From Sphingomonas sp. CCH21-G11 (GTDB lineage: Bacteria; Pseudomonadota; Alphaproteobacteria; Sphingomonadales; Sphingomonadaceae): a stretch of 64,000 nt of DNA. The translations under genes and the position numbers were made by a program. This document shows, in pieces, positions 8,391 to 18,800 of this stretch. Below the pieces are notes generated by a model. It worked only from the letters and a program-made list of their open reading frames with translations. It searched no databases and was not told where the DNA came from. The stretch is taken from contig NZ_LSHX01000033.1 in the NCBI RefSeq assembly GCF_001555965.1, positions 184,745-248,744 on the forward strand, written 5' to 3'. Position 1 is the first letter of the stretch. Each line of letters starts with the position of its first letter.

Positions 8391-10748
8391 ATGACGATCG
8401 CTGAGCCGATTGCACTCCTTGTCCTCGGCGCGGTCCTGGCGATCCTTGTCGCGCTGGCGGCCTATGCCTTCTACCGGAGCGTCCAGGGCGCGCGCATCGC
8501 GCGGGTTCAGCGTGCCGAGGCCGAGCGCGCGCACGCCCTGATCGGCCATTCGCCGGCGATGGCGATGCGCGTCGATCCGGATCAGCGCGTATCCTTGCCC
8601 CTCGCGCTCGTCGACCGGCTGGGCTTCGGCCGTGCGCCGGAGCGGCTTGAGGAATTGCGCAACGAACCGGGCGTGGTCGCTGAAACCGAATTTCCCGACG
8701 GTGCGCGGCTGGTGGCCGCGATCATCGAGGCGCAAAGCGCCGCGCGGCCGTTTCGCCTCGCGCTGCGCCCGCCGGGTTCGGCACGGCGGTTGATCGCGAT
8801 CGGCGATCGCGCGCCCGAAATGCTGGGACCGGCCGGCACCGTCATCGTCTGGTTCTTTGACGCAACCGACATCCAGACCGAGCTCGACCGCGCCGAAAGT
8901 GAGGCCGACCGGCTGCGTGCCGCGTTCGAATCGCTGACCGGGCTGATCGAAGCCGCGCCGATGCCGATGTGGTATCGCGGCCCCGACCTCAGGCTCGCGA
9001 TGGTCAACAGCGCCTATGTCCAGGCGGTCGAAATGTCCGACGCGGCCGGGGTCATCGCGCGCCAGGTCGAGCTGGTCGAAACCGCCGGACATCTGGGTCC
9101 GATCGTCAACGCGGCCGAAGCGCGCGACAGCGGCCGCGCGCAGGTGACCGCGCTGCCCGCGACGATCGGCGGGGCACGCCGGATGCTCCGCTTTCACGAC
9201 GTGCCCATGCCCGACGGCGGCACCGCCGGCTACGCGATCGATATCGAGGAGCTCGAACAGGCGCGCGCGGGGATCAAGCGTTTCGCCGATGCGCAGCGGT
9301 CGATGCTCGACCGGCTGTCGTCCGCAGTCGCCCAGTTCGGTGCCGACCGCACGCTCGTCTTCTGCAATCAGCCCTTCCAGCGTATCTTTGCGATGCGGCC
9401 CGAATGGCTCGCCGACCGGCCGGAGTTCGACCGGGTGCTGGAGCGGATGCGCGAGGCCAACCGCCTGCCCGAAGTCCGTGACTTTCCGGGCTGGAAAGCC
9501 GAGCGCCGCGCATGGTTCCACGCGACGCAGGACGAAATCGAGGAGAATTGGCACCTGCCGGGTTCGGTCCATTTGCGCGTCGTGGCGCAGCCGCTGCCCG
9601 AGGGCGGCTTGCTGATGATCTTCGAGGATCGCACCGAGCAGGTCCAGCTGGCGAGCGCGCGCGACACGCTGCTGCGGGTGCGCACCGCGACCTTCGACAA
9701 TCTGTTCGAGGCGCTGGGCGTGTTTTCCGCCGATGGCCGGTTGCAGATCTGGAACGCCAAGTTCCGGCAGGTCTGGGCGCTCGAGGAGAGTTTCCTCAGC
9801 ACGCATCCCCGCGTCGATCTGTTGGCGGAGGAAGTGGCGCCGCGTCTCGCCAATCCGGCGCGCTCGTCGCTGATCCCCGACCTTGTCCGCTCCGCCGCCA
9901 ACGAGCGCCAGCAGCGCGGCGGCCGCGTCGCCTTTGCCGATGGCCGGCACTATGAATTCGGTGCCGTGCCGTTGCCCGACGGCAACGCATTGCTGACCAT
10001 GATCGACATTTCCGACAGCCGGCGCATCGAACAGGCGCTGCGCGACCGCAACGATGCGCTGGAGGCGGCGGACCGGGTGAAGACCGCGTTCGTCGCGAAC
10101 ATGAGCTATGAGCTGCGCACCCCGCTCACGTCGATCAAGGGTTTCGCGGAGATGCTGCACGCCGGATATGCAGGCGAATTGAGCGATTCCGGGAGCAGCT
10201 ATGTCGGCGCCATTTTGGAATCGGTCGAACGCCTGGGTGGCCTGGTCGACGATGTGCTCGACCTGACTGCGACCGAAGCGGCGGCGCTCGATGTCCAGCC
10301 GGTCGATCTGGATGCGACCGCACGCGCCGCGGCCGAGCATCTGGTGTCTCTGGCCAAAGAGCGCGGGATCGAACTTGCCGTCGACGTCCAGCGGTCGTCA
10401 GGCACGGTGCAGGGCGATCCGCGCCGTTTGCGCCAGGCGATCGAGCATATGCTGCGCCACGCGCTCTGCACGCTGGACGAGGGCAATCGCGTGCTGCTCC
10501 ACGTCGACGGGACGCGTGAAGCCGCGCGCGTGGTCGTGTCCGACGACGGGGCGGGGATGAGCCCGAGCGCGCAGGCGCGTGCATTCGATCGCTTCGCACA
10601 GCCCGCGGTGGCGCGGCCCGGCGATCGCCATCTCGGGCTCGACCTGCCGCTCGCGAAGCAATTCATCGAAGTTCATGGCGGGGAATTGTCGCTGGTGTCC
10701 GAGCTGGGCCACGGCACCATCCTGACCGCCACGCTGCCGCGAAAATGA
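8391..10748 (+). CDS. divL: DivL-like atypical histidine kinase with tyrosine in the H-box
   Basis: This 785-residue protein has an N-terminal membrane helix (about residues 5-27), several PAS-like regions up to about residue 550 and a C-terminal kinase core. The dimerisation box reads FVANMSYELRTPLTSIKGF: the phosphoacceptor histidine is replaced by Tyr573. In the ATP domain the conserved N-box asparagine is His690 (EHMLRHAL) and the last glycine box is weak (RHLGLDLPLAK), while VSDDGAGM is kept. Caulobacter DivL has the same His-to-Tyr change, similar size and the same downstream genes. It acts as a non-canonical sensor that steers CckA and so CtrA, rather than as a phosphodonor. It starts the operon and overlaps tsaE by four bases. 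Confidence 0.85.
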   Translation: MTIAEPIALLVLGAVLAILVALAAYAFYRSVQGARIARVQRAEAERAHALIGHSPAMAMRVDPDQRVSLPLALVDRLGFGRAPERLEELRNEPGVVAETEFPDGARLVAAIIEAQSAARPFRLALRPPGSARRLIAIGDRAPEMLGPAGTVIVWFFDATDIQTELDRAESEADRLRAAFESLTGLIEAAPMPMWYRGPDLRLAMVNSAYVQAVEMSDAAGVIARQVELVETAGHLGPIVNAAEARDSGRAQVTALPATIGGARRMLRFHDVPMPDGGTAGYAIDIEELEQARAGIKRFADAQRSMLDRLSSAVAQFGADRTLVFCNQPFQRIFAMRPEWLADRPEFDRVLERMREANRLPEVRDFPGWKAERRAWFHATQDEIEENWHLPGSVHLRVVAQPLPEGGLLMIFEDRTEQVQLASARDTLLRVRTATFDNLFEALGVFSADGRLQIWNAKFRQVWALEESFLSTHPRVDLLAEEVAPRLANPARSSLIPDLVRSAANERQQRGGRVAFADGRHYEFGAVPLPDGNALLTMIDISDSRRIEQALRDRNDALEAADRVKTAFVANMSYELRTPLTSIKGFAEMLHAGYAGELSDSGSSYVGAILESVERLGGLVDDVLDLTATEAAALDVQPVDLDATARAAAEHLVSLAKERGIELAVDVQRSSGTVQGDPRRLRQAIEHMLRHALCTLDEGNRVLLHVDGTREAARVVVSDDGAGMSPSAQARAFDRFAQPAVARPGDRHLGLDLPLAKQFIEVHGGELSLVSELGHGTILTATLPRK

Positions 10749-11197
10749 GCGCCAACCTGCTCTGGTCGATCGACGACTCGCTGGCGCTTGGCGCGCGGAT
10801 CGCGCGTGTCGCGCGTCCGGGCGACGTCGTCACGCTCAGCGGACCGCTGGGCGCGGGCAAGACCAGCATCGCGCGCGGCCTGCTGAACGAACTCGGGCTC
10901 GAGGGCGAGGCACCGTCGCCGAGCTACGCCATCGTCCAGCCTTATGCGCCGCCCGAGGTGCAGTTTCCGGTGCTGCATGTCGACCTGTACCGGATCGAGG
11001 ACGCAGAGGAAGCGGTCGAGCTCGGCTTGTGGGAGGCACGCCACGATTCGCTGCTGGTCGTCGAATGGCCCGAACGCCTGCCCGAGCCGACCTGGGTGGA
11101 CGCCCTGCGGCTGACCCTGTTGATCGAAAGCGATGGCGTGCGGCGCTTGACAGCGATGGTGCCGGAGGCATGGAGGCAGCGATGGTCGCTGATATGA
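10745..11197 (+). CDS. tsaE: tRNA threonylcarbamoyladenosine biosynthesis ATPase TsaE
   Basis: This 150-residue P-loop protein has SGPLGAGKTS at residues 32-41, then PSPSYAIVQPY, HVDLYRIED and LLVVEWPERLP, the motifs of TsaE (YjeE). TsaE works with TsaB and TsaD to make the t6A modification at position 37 of tRNAs that read ANN codons. Length is normal. The ATG overlaps the divL stop (ATGA), suggesting translational coupling; tsaB and tsaD are not in the window. Confidence 0.92.
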   Translation: MSANLLWSIDDSLALGARIARVARPGDVVTLSGPLGAGKTSIARGLLNELGLEGEAPSPSYAIVQPYAPPEVQFPVLHVDLYRIEDAEEAVELGLWEARHDSLLVVEWPERLPEPTWVDALRLTLLIESDGVRRLTAMVPEAWRQRWSLI

Positions 11198-12165
11198 ATC
11201 CACCCCCCGCCGCCGCGGAATTTCTGGCGGCAAATGGCTGGGGCGATGCCGAATTGCTGCCGCTGGCGGGCGACGCGTCGTTTCGCCGCTATTTCCGCGC
11301 GGTCGCACCGGGGCGCTCCGCGGTGCTGATGGATGCGCCGCCGCCGCATGAGGACGCGCGCCCGTTCCTGGCCATCTCGCGCTGGCTGGGCGATCGCGGG
11401 TTCGCCGCGCCGGCGATCCTGGGCGAGGACGCGGTCGCCGGCCTGGTGCTGATCGAGGATTTCGGCGACGCCCGCATGCGCGAGACCGTCGATGCAGCGC
11501 CGGAGAGCGAGCTTCGGCTCTATGGCGAGGCGGTCGACCTGCTGGTACGGCTCCATCGCGAGGATGCGGCACCGTTGCGCGGCTATGATCGTGCCGAATA
11601 TCAGCGCGAGGCCGGGCTGCTCACCGAATGGTACTGTCCGGCGGTGGGGATCGAACCCGATGTCGTGGCCTATCGCGCCGCGTGGGACGCGGTGCTCGAT
11701 CATGTCGAGCCCGCGCCGCCGGTCACGGTGCTGCGCGACTATCATGCCGAGAACATCATGCTGATCGAGGGTCGCGAGACGCTGGGCCTGCTCGATTTCC
11801 AGGACGCGCTGACCGGCCACGCCGCTTATGACCTCGTCTCGCTGCTTCAGGACGCGCGGCGTGACGTCGCCCCCGAGCTCGAGGCGCAGATGCTCGACCG
11901 CTATCGGCGCACGACGGGCGCGGGTGAAGGGTTCGACGCCGCCTATCATGTGCTGGGCGCGCAGCGGAATGCGAAGATCATCGGCATCTTCACGCGGCTG
12001 TGGAAACGTGACGGCAAGCCGCGTTATCCTGGGCTTTGCCCACGCGTCTGGCGTTATCTGGAACGCGATCTGGCGCATCCGGCACTGGCACCTGTGCGCG
12101 CCTGGTTCGATGCCAATATCCCCGCGGCCCGGCGCGGCGACCCCATCGTGATCGCCGGCGAATGA
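11182..12165 (+). CDS. amgK: N-acetylmuramate/N-acetylglucosamine kinase AmgK-like phosphotransferase
   Basis: The protein is of the aminoglycoside phosphotransferase fold, with LLPLAGDASFRRYFR at the N-terminus, the catalytic loop VLRDYHAENIML and the metal-binding LLDFQDALTGHAAYDL. AmgK phosphorylates MurNAc and GlcNAc at the anomeric position in the MurNAc recycling route that bypasses de novo UDP-MurNAc synthesis. The assignment leans on the next gene being MurU, its pathway partner. Start choice: ATG 11182 has GGAGG five bases upstream (327 residues); ATG 11194 would form an ATGA overlap with tsaE. Confidence 0.78.
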   Translation: MVADMNPPPAAAEFLAANGWGDAELLPLAGDASFRRYFRAVAPGRSAVLMDAPPPHEDARPFLAISRWLGDRGFAAPAILGEDAVAGLVLIEDFGDARMRETVDAAPESELRLYGEAVDLLVRLHREDAAPLRGYDRAEYQREAGLLTEWYCPAVGIEPDVVAYRAAWDAVLDHVEPAPPVTVLRDYHAENIMLIEGRETLGLLDFQDALTGHAAYDLVSLLQDARRDVAPELEAQMLDRYRRTTGAGEGFDAAYHVLGAQRNAKIIGIFTRLWKRDGKPRYPGLCPRVWRYLERDLAHPALAPVRAWFDANIPAARRGDPIVIAGE

Positions 12166-12923
12166 CGACCGCGCACACGCTGGCGCTGCGCCCCAATCCG
12201 GACGCGCCGGTGCCTGAAATCGCGATGGTGATGGCGGCGGGCCTGGGCAAGCGGATGCGCCCGCTCACGGCGACCCGCCCCAAGCCGCTGGTCGAGGTGG
12301 GCGGTCGCGCGCTTATCGACCATGTGTTCGACCGCCTGCGCGCGGCTGGCGTGCGCAGGGCGGTCGTCAACGTCCATTATCTCGCCGACACGCTCGAAGC
12401 GCATCTGCACCACCGGGTGAAGGGCATCGATATCGTCATCTCGGACGAGCGGCGGCAGCTGATGGAAACCGGGGGCGGGCTGGTTCAAGCGCGCGCGCTG
12501 CTCGGCGATCGCCCGTTCCTGTGCGTCAACAGCGACAATCTGTGGATCGACGGGCCGATCGACGCGATCCGGCTGCTGGCCCAGCACTGGGACGATGCCC
12601 GCATGGACGCGTTGCTGCTGATGGTGCCGCTGGCTCGCGCCAACAGCCATGGCGGGCGCGGCGATTTTCATCTCGACAGCTTCGGCCGGATCACGGGGCG
12701 CCGCGCGCCGGGACGCGTCGCGCCGTTCGTCTTCACCGGCGTCCAGATCCTGTCGCCGCGCGTGATCGCGGACTGGCCGGATGGACCGTTTTCGACCAAC
12801 CTGTTCTGGCAGCGCGCGATCGAGGCCGGGCGTGCCTGGGGCCTGCCGCATCAGGGATTGTGGTTCGACGTCGGCACGCCGCGCGCAATCGTCGAAACCG
12901 AAGCCTTGCTCGCGGATGCCTGA
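12162..12923 (+). CDS. murU: N-acetylmuramate alpha-1-phosphate uridylyltransferase MurU-like
   Basis: This 253-residue nucleotidyltransferase has the sugar-nucleotide signature MVMAAGLGKRMRPLT near residues 22-37, KPLVEVGGRALIDH, the substrate-binding METGGGLVQA and the metal-binding region FLCVNSDNLW. It is expected to turn MurNAc-1-phosphate plus UTP into UDP-MurNAc, completing peptidoglycan sugar recycling after AmgK. Glucose-1-phosphate thymidylyltransferases share the fold, but the pairing with the kinase favours MurU. Its ATG overlaps the kinase stop (ATGA) and its own end overlaps addB by eight bases. Confidence 0.82.
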   Translation: MTTAHTLALRPNPDAPVPEIAMVMAAGLGKRMRPLTATRPKPLVEVGGRALIDHVFDRLRAAGVRRAVVNVHYLADTLEAHLHHRVKGIDIVISDERRQLMETGGGLVQARALLGDRPFLCVNSDNLWIDGPIDAIRLLAQHWDDARMDALLLMVPLARANSHGGRGDFHLDSFGRITGRRAPGRVAPFVFTGVQILSPRVIADWPDGPFSTNLFWQRAIEAGRAWGLPHQGLWFDVGTPRAIVETEALLADA

Positions 12924-15885
12924 TCGCGCCCGCCTGCGCGTCTACACCATCCCGGTTCATCGCGCGTTCGCCGACGCGCTGGCGACAGGGTTGATCCGCC
13001 AGCATGGCGGCGAGCCACTCGCCCTGGCCCGCGGCACCATCCTGGTTCCCAACCATCGCGCCCGCCGGGCGATCACGGATGCGTTCGTCCGCGCGAGCGG
13101 AAGCGGGCTGCTGCTGCCGCGCATCGTTGCGATCGGCGATCCGGAGCTGGACGAGGCCGCCGGCGCGATGTTCGATCCCGCGGATGCCGCCGACCCGGTA
13201 CCGCCGGCGGTCGATCCACTCGCGCGCCGATTGATCCTGTCGCGCCTGATCGAGGCCGAGCGCGCAGCGGCCGGTGCACCGGTCGATGCCGCGGAGGCGC
13301 TGCGGCTGGCGGGCGACCTTGCGCGTACCCTGGACCAGTTGCTGGTCGAGGATGTCACGCCGCGCGCGCTCGCCGCGCTCGAGCTTGCGGAGCAGCCGTC
13401 CGAGCATTGGCAGCGGGCGCTGGAGGTGTTTCGCATCCTGCTCGATCGCTGGCCGGCGGAGCTTGCGCGGCTGGGGTGCATCGACCTCGCCGAACGACGG
13501 TCGCGGCTGATGCGTCGTGCTGCGGACCGATGGCGCGCGGGGACATCCGCGGGCTTCATCTGCGCCGCCGGCGTGACGAGCGCGGCCCCCAGCGTCGCGC
13601 GGCTGCTCCGCCGCGTCGCCGAGCTCCCGCAGGGGCTGGTGGTGTTGCCGGGCGTCGCGACCGACATGCCCGACGACCAATGGGATGCGCTCGGGCCGCA
13701 CCCGCGCGACGCCGTGACCGGGAAGCGCCCGCCATCGATTGAAACGCACCCGCAATTTCACCTGAAGCTCGTTCTCGATCGCATGGGGGTGGCGCGCGGC
13801 GAGGTGATGGCGTGGCGGCATGGCAGCGACCATGATGCCGCACCCGCGCGCGGCAAGGCGATCGCCACCGCTCTGGCACCCGCCCAGTTCACTTATGGCT
13901 GGAACGAGGTACCGGCGCGCGAGCGTCGGTTGACCGGCGTCGCGATGCTCGCCGTCGCGACCCCCGCCGAGGAAGCGCAGGCGATCGCGATTGCGCTGCG
14001 CGAGGCGCTCGAGGCACCGGGGCGGACCGCCGCGCTGGTGACTCCGGACCGCGCACTCGCCATTCGTGTTGCCGCGCATTGCCGCCGCTGGGGGATCGCG
14101 ATCGACGACAGCGCGGGCGCGCCGTTGTCGACGCTTGCGCCCGGCACCTTGCTGCTCGCCATCGCGGAAGCCGCCGCCGCCGGGTTCGCGCCGGTGCCGT
14201 TGCTCGCGCTGCTCAAGCATCCGCTGGTGCGATCGGGCGATGCGCGCATCGAATGGTTGGACGGCGTGCGGTCGCTCGACCTGGCGCTGCGCGGGCCACG
14301 TCCGGCTGCGGGACTTGAGGGCATCGCGCGGTATTTGTCCGATCCCGACGCCGCGGATGCGCATCGTCGTCGACCCGCCATCGCGTTCTGGAAGCATGCC
14401 GAGGCGTTGCTGCGGCCGATCGCCGCGATCTTCGGCCGCGACGCCGCATCGCTCGTCGATCTGGTCGCGGTGCTGCGCGAGTCGGCGGATGCGTTGGCCG
14501 GCGACGCCGCCTGGGCGCGACAGGAGGGGCGGGCGGCGGCGGACCTGCTCGCGGGGCTGGAGGCGAACGCGGCGCACGGCCCGGCCCGGATCGCTCCGGC
14601 GGCATTGCCCGTGATGCTGCGCACGCTGATGGATGAAATTGCAATCCGGCCGCCGCAGGGCGGGCATCCGCGCCTCGCCATCTACGGCTTGCTGGAGGCG
14701 CGGCTGCAGACCGCCGACCTGATGGTACTGGGTGGATTGAACGAGGGCGTCTGGCCGGGATTGCCCGCCCCCGACCCGTGGCTGGCGCCGCGCATCCGCA
14801 GCGAACTCGGCCTGCCGGGGCTTGAACGGCGGATCGGGCTGTCGGCGCATGACCTGGCCGGGGCAATGGGCGCGCGCGACGTGTTGATGACGCGGGCCGA
14901 GCGCGACGCGAGCGCGCCGACGATCGCTTCGCGCTTCTGGCTGCGCCTGCAGGCGCTGGCGGGCGAGCAACTGCACGCCGCCGATGACCTGGCGCGGTGG
15001 TGCGCCGACATCGACGATCCGCGCGAGCACGCGCCGTCGGCGCAGCCCGCGCCCCGTCCGCCCGTCACTGCGCGGCCGCGCATCATTTCGGTGACGGAGG
15101 TTGACCGGCTCAAGGCCGATCCCTTCGCCTTCTATGCGCGGCGAATGCTCAAGCTGACCCCCCTCGACCCGGTCGATGCGGACGCGAGTGCGGCATGGCG
15201 CGGCACCGCGATCCACGCCGTGTTTGAACGCTGGGCGCGGGAGGATCGCGATCGTCCCGAGCGGCTGGCCGATCACGCGCTGGCGCTGATGCGCGATGAT
15301 CGCACCCATCCGCTGATGCGCGCGCTGTGGCAGCCGCGACTGATGGAGGCGGTCGACTGGATTGCGAGCCAGCTGGTCGAGTTGCGCGCAGGCGGCAGGC
15401 AGCTGATCGATGTCGAGCGGGAGGGGCGGATCGAGATCGCCGGCGTCACGCTCAAGGGCAAATATGACCGGATCGACCGCAATGCGGACGGAACGCTAGC
15501 GATCGTGGACTACAAGTCCGGCCAGCCGCCCTCGACACGCGCGGTGCGCGAGGGGTTCAGCCTGCAGCTGGGACTGCTCGGACTGATCGCCGAGCGCGGC
15601 GGGTTCGAGGGGATCCAGGGCACCGCGACCGCGTTCGAATACTGGTCGCTGGCGCGCAACCGCCAGGGCGGTTTCGGCTTCGTCGCCTCACCCGTCGATC
15701 CCAAGAGGAAGGATCCAATACCTGCCAACCGCTTTGTCGAAATTGCTGCGCACAATTTCATCGAGGCCACCGCAGCATGGCTCACCGGCGACGCGCCCTT
15801 CACCGCCAAGCTAAACCCGCTCTACGCGCCCTATGGCGACTATGACCAGCTGATGCGCCGCGACGAATGGTGGGGCCGTGAGTAA
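12916..15885 (+). CDS. addB: Double-strand break repair protein AddB
   Basis: This 989-residue protein is the alphaproteobacterial AddB subunit of the AddAB helicase-nuclease, which resects DNA ends for RecA. The N-terminal region is a helicase-like fold with no intact Walker A. The C-terminal region from about residue 720 carries a RecB-like nuclease, with AWRGTAIHAVFERW, LKGKYDRIDRNADG and AIVDYKSGQPP, giving the D-x(n)-DYK active-site pattern. The CPF(K/R)FY segment that supplies an iron-sulfur cysteine in Firmicutes AddB reads DPFAFYARRML here, so no cluster is expected at that point. The ATG at 12916 overlaps the murU end; the addA start lies inside its last codons. Confidence 0.92.
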   Translation: MPDRARLRVYTIPVHRAFADALATGLIRQHGGEPLALARGTILVPNHRARRAITDAFVRASGSGLLLPRIVAIGDPELDEAAGAMFDPADAADPVPPAVDPLARRLILSRLIEAERAAAGAPVDAAEALRLAGDLARTLDQLLVEDVTPRALAALELAEQPSEHWQRALEVFRILLDRWPAELARLGCIDLAERRSRLMRRAADRWRAGTSAGFICAAGVTSAAPSVARLLRRVAELPQGLVVLPGVATDMPDDQWDALGPHPRDAVTGKRPPSIETHPQFHLKLVLDRMGVARGEVMAWRHGSDHDAAPARGKAIATALAPAQFTYGWNEVPARERRLTGVAMLAVATPAEEAQAIAIALREALEAPGRTAALVTPDRALAIRVAAHCRRWGIAIDDSAGAPLSTLAPGTLLLAIAEAAAAGFAPVPLLALLKHPLVRSGDARIEWLDGVRSLDLALRGPRPAAGLEGIARYLSDPDAADAHRRRPAIAFWKHAEALLRPIAAIFGRDAASLVDLVAVLRESADALAGDAAWARQEGRAAADLLAGLEANAAHGPARIAPAALPVMLRTLMDEIAIRPPQGGHPRLAIYGLLEARLQTADLMVLGGLNEGVWPGLPAPDPWLAPRIRSELGLPGLERRIGLSAHDLAGAMGARDVLMTRAERDASAPTIASRFWLRLQALAGEQLHAADDLARWCADIDDPREHAPSAQPAPRPPVTARPRIISVTEVDRLKADPFAFYARRMLKLTPLDPVDADASAAWRGTAIHAVFERWAREDRDRPERLADHALALMRDDRTHPLMRALWQPRLMEAVDWIASQLVELRAGGRQLIDVEREGRIEIAGVTLKGKYDRIDRNADGTLAIVDYKSGQPPSTRAVREGFSLQLGLLGLIAERGGFEGIQGTATAFEYWSLARNRQGGFGFVASPVDPKRKDPIPANRFVEIAAHNFIEATAAWLTGDAPFTAKLNPLYAPYGDYDQLMRRDEWWGRE

Positions 15886-18800
15886 GGCCGGCAGCCTCCT
15901 GCCCAGGCTGAAGGGCGATCAGGCGCGCGCGAGCGACCCGGAAGGCCATGTCTGGCTGTCGGCGTCGGCGGGGACCGGCAAGACGCAGGTGCTGACCGCG
16001 CGCGTCTATCGCCTGTTGCTGCGCGGAGTCGACCCCGCTGCGGTCCTGTGCCTCACCTTTACGAAGGCGGGTGCGAGCGAGATGGCCGGACGGATCAATG
16101 GCCGGCTCGCGCGCTGGGTGCGGATGCCCGAGCCCGATCTGCGCAAGGAGCTGTTTGCGCTTGGCGAGAATCATCTCGATCCCGCTGTGGTGGCGCGCGC
16201 GCGCACGCTCTTCGCGCGGGTGCTCGACGCGCCCGGCGGCGGCATCCGCATTCAGACGATCCACAGCTTTTGCCAGAGCCTGCTCGCCGCGTTCCCGCTC
16301 GAGGCCGGCCTGCTTCCCGGTTTTCGCCCGCTTGAGGGGCGTGAGGAACAGGTGCTGGCGCGCGAGGCGCTGGCGGAACTGCTGGTTGCGCAGGAATCGC
16401 TGCACGGTTCCGACGTGCTCGATGCGGTACGGGCGCTCAGCCTGCGCATGGGCGAGGGGCGGGCGGAGGCCTTTCTGCGCGCCTGTGCCGCCCGCCCCGA
16501 CGCAATGGCGCGGCTGCCCGGACTGATACAGCCCTTCGTCCGCGACTGTCTCGATCTGCCCCCTGGCGAGGTCGAGGCGGCGATCGCTGCGGCGTGCGCG
16601 GATGACGCGTGCGACATTGCCGGGCTGCGCGCCGTCGCGGCGATGAACGCGGGGTGGGGGACCAAGAACGGCCTGGCGCGGGCGGACGCGATCGCGCAAT
16701 GGCTCCGCCGCGATCCGGGCGGGCGCGCCGCGGGACTGGGCGAACTGCACCTTGTCTGGGCAAAGGCGGACGGGGACCTCCGATCGTTCGCCAAAGGTCA
16801 GGCGCCACTGGTCGCCGACTATGCCGATCTGGCGACGCGCTTTCACGGCTGGTGCGGCGAGCTGGTCGGGCTGCGCGCCCGTGCCGGCTTTGCCGACCTG
16901 CTTGCGCAGGGGCTGACCGCCGGACGCGCTTATGCCGAAACCTATGCGGCGTCGAAGCGGCGGATCGGCGCGGTCGATTTCAACGACCTGATCCGCGAGA
17001 CCGCCAGGCTCCTCGCGCTGCCCGGCATCGGCGACTGGGTGCGCTACAAGCTCGACCAGGTGACCGAGCATATCCTGATCGACGAGGCGCAGGACACCAA
17101 CTGGCCACAATGGGAAATCGTCCGCCGCATCGCCGACGAGTTCTTTGCCGGTGAAGGCGCGAAAGGCGACCGGCTGCGCACGCTGTTCACCGTCGGCGAC
17201 TATAAACAGGCGATTTTCGGCTTTCAGGGCACAGACCCCTATAATTTCGCGCTCGCGCACCGGATGTTCGAACGGCTCGCCGGACCCGATCAGCCGTTCA
17301 CGACGCTTTCGCTCACCGACAGCTTCCGGTCGACCGAGCCAATCCTGACCTTTGTCGATGCCGCGATCGCGGCGCTGCCCGACGATGCGCTGGGCGCGCA
17401 CAGCACGGTCGAGCCGCATGGCAGCAACGTGCCGGGGCCGGGGCGGGTGACCCTGTGGGCACCGGTGATCGAAGGCGGCAGCGACGAGGACGCCGAGGGC
17501 TGGGCCGACGATGCCGCGCGCGGCATGGCGACCCGGATCGCGACCGAGGTCGCCGCGTGGATCGATCAGGGTCGGATCACGCCGGGGGAGGTGATGATCC
17601 TGGTCAAGCGGCGCGGCGAGCTGGCGGCGCTGATCGTCGCCCGCCTCTATGCCGCCGGGGTGCCGGTGGCCGGTGTCGACCGGCTGCGCCTCAACGCACC
17701 GCTGGCGGTCCAGGATCTGCTCGCCGCGATCCGCTTCGCACTCCAGCCCGACGACGACCTGTCGCTCGCCAGCCTGCTCGTCTCGCCGCTGATCGGGTGG
17801 AGCCAGGACGAGCTGATGGCCGCCGCGGTGCGCGAGCGCGGCAGCCTGTGGCGTCACCTGCGCGCGACGCAGCCGGACGACCGGCTGGCGCCGCTCTATG
17901 CGATGCTGGCGCAGGCCGATTTCACCACGCCCTATCGTTTTCTGGAGGACCTGCTGAGCGGCGCGCTCGACGGGCGGCGCAAGCTGATCCGGCGGCTCGG
18001 TGCGGAGGCGCGCGACCCGATCGAGGAACTGCTGACCGCGGCGCTGGGTTTCGAGCGGCTGGCGACGCCGTCGCTGCAACGCTTCATCGACTGGTTCGAT
18101 CGCGGCGATGTCGACATCAAGCGCGACCCGTCGCAGGCGGCGAGCGCGGTCCGCGTGATGACCGCACACGGTGCCAAGGGGCTGCAGGCGCCGCTGGTCA
18201 TCCTGGCCGATGCGACGGTCGACCCGACGCGCAACCGGCGCGACCTGCTCGACTGGCCGGTGTTCGGCGATCGCGAACCGGCGCTGCCCCTGATCCGGCC
18301 GCGCCGTGACGAACGCAGCGCCGCGCTGGAGGCTTTGCTCGATGCGAGCGACGCGCGCGAGATGGAGGAGCATTGGCGGCTGTTCTACGTGGCCGCGACA
18401 CGCGCCGAACGCTGGCTGGTGATCGGCGGTGCGCTAGGACCCAGGGCGAACGGCAGCCCGCCTGAACAAAGCTGGTATGCCGCCGCCGCCCGCGCTTTCG
18501 ACCGACTCGGCGTCGCTGAAGCCGATGCCGGCGGTGATCGGGACTTTACCGGGGTCGGCGTGACGCCTGCTGGCGGGGGCGCTGCACGGGCCGAGCGGCC
18601 ACCGCAGCATGACGCGGTCGATCTGCCCGACTGGCTGCGCGCGCCCGCGCCCGCCGAAGCGCGTCCGCCCCGTCCGCTCGCGCCCTCGGCAATCGGCGAC
18701 GACGCGATCGCCGACCCGCCGCTTCCCCCGAAAGCGCGCGCGGCGGCGGTTCGCGGTCAGCTGCTCCATCGGCTGTTCGAGCGGCTGCCCGCCGTTTCAC

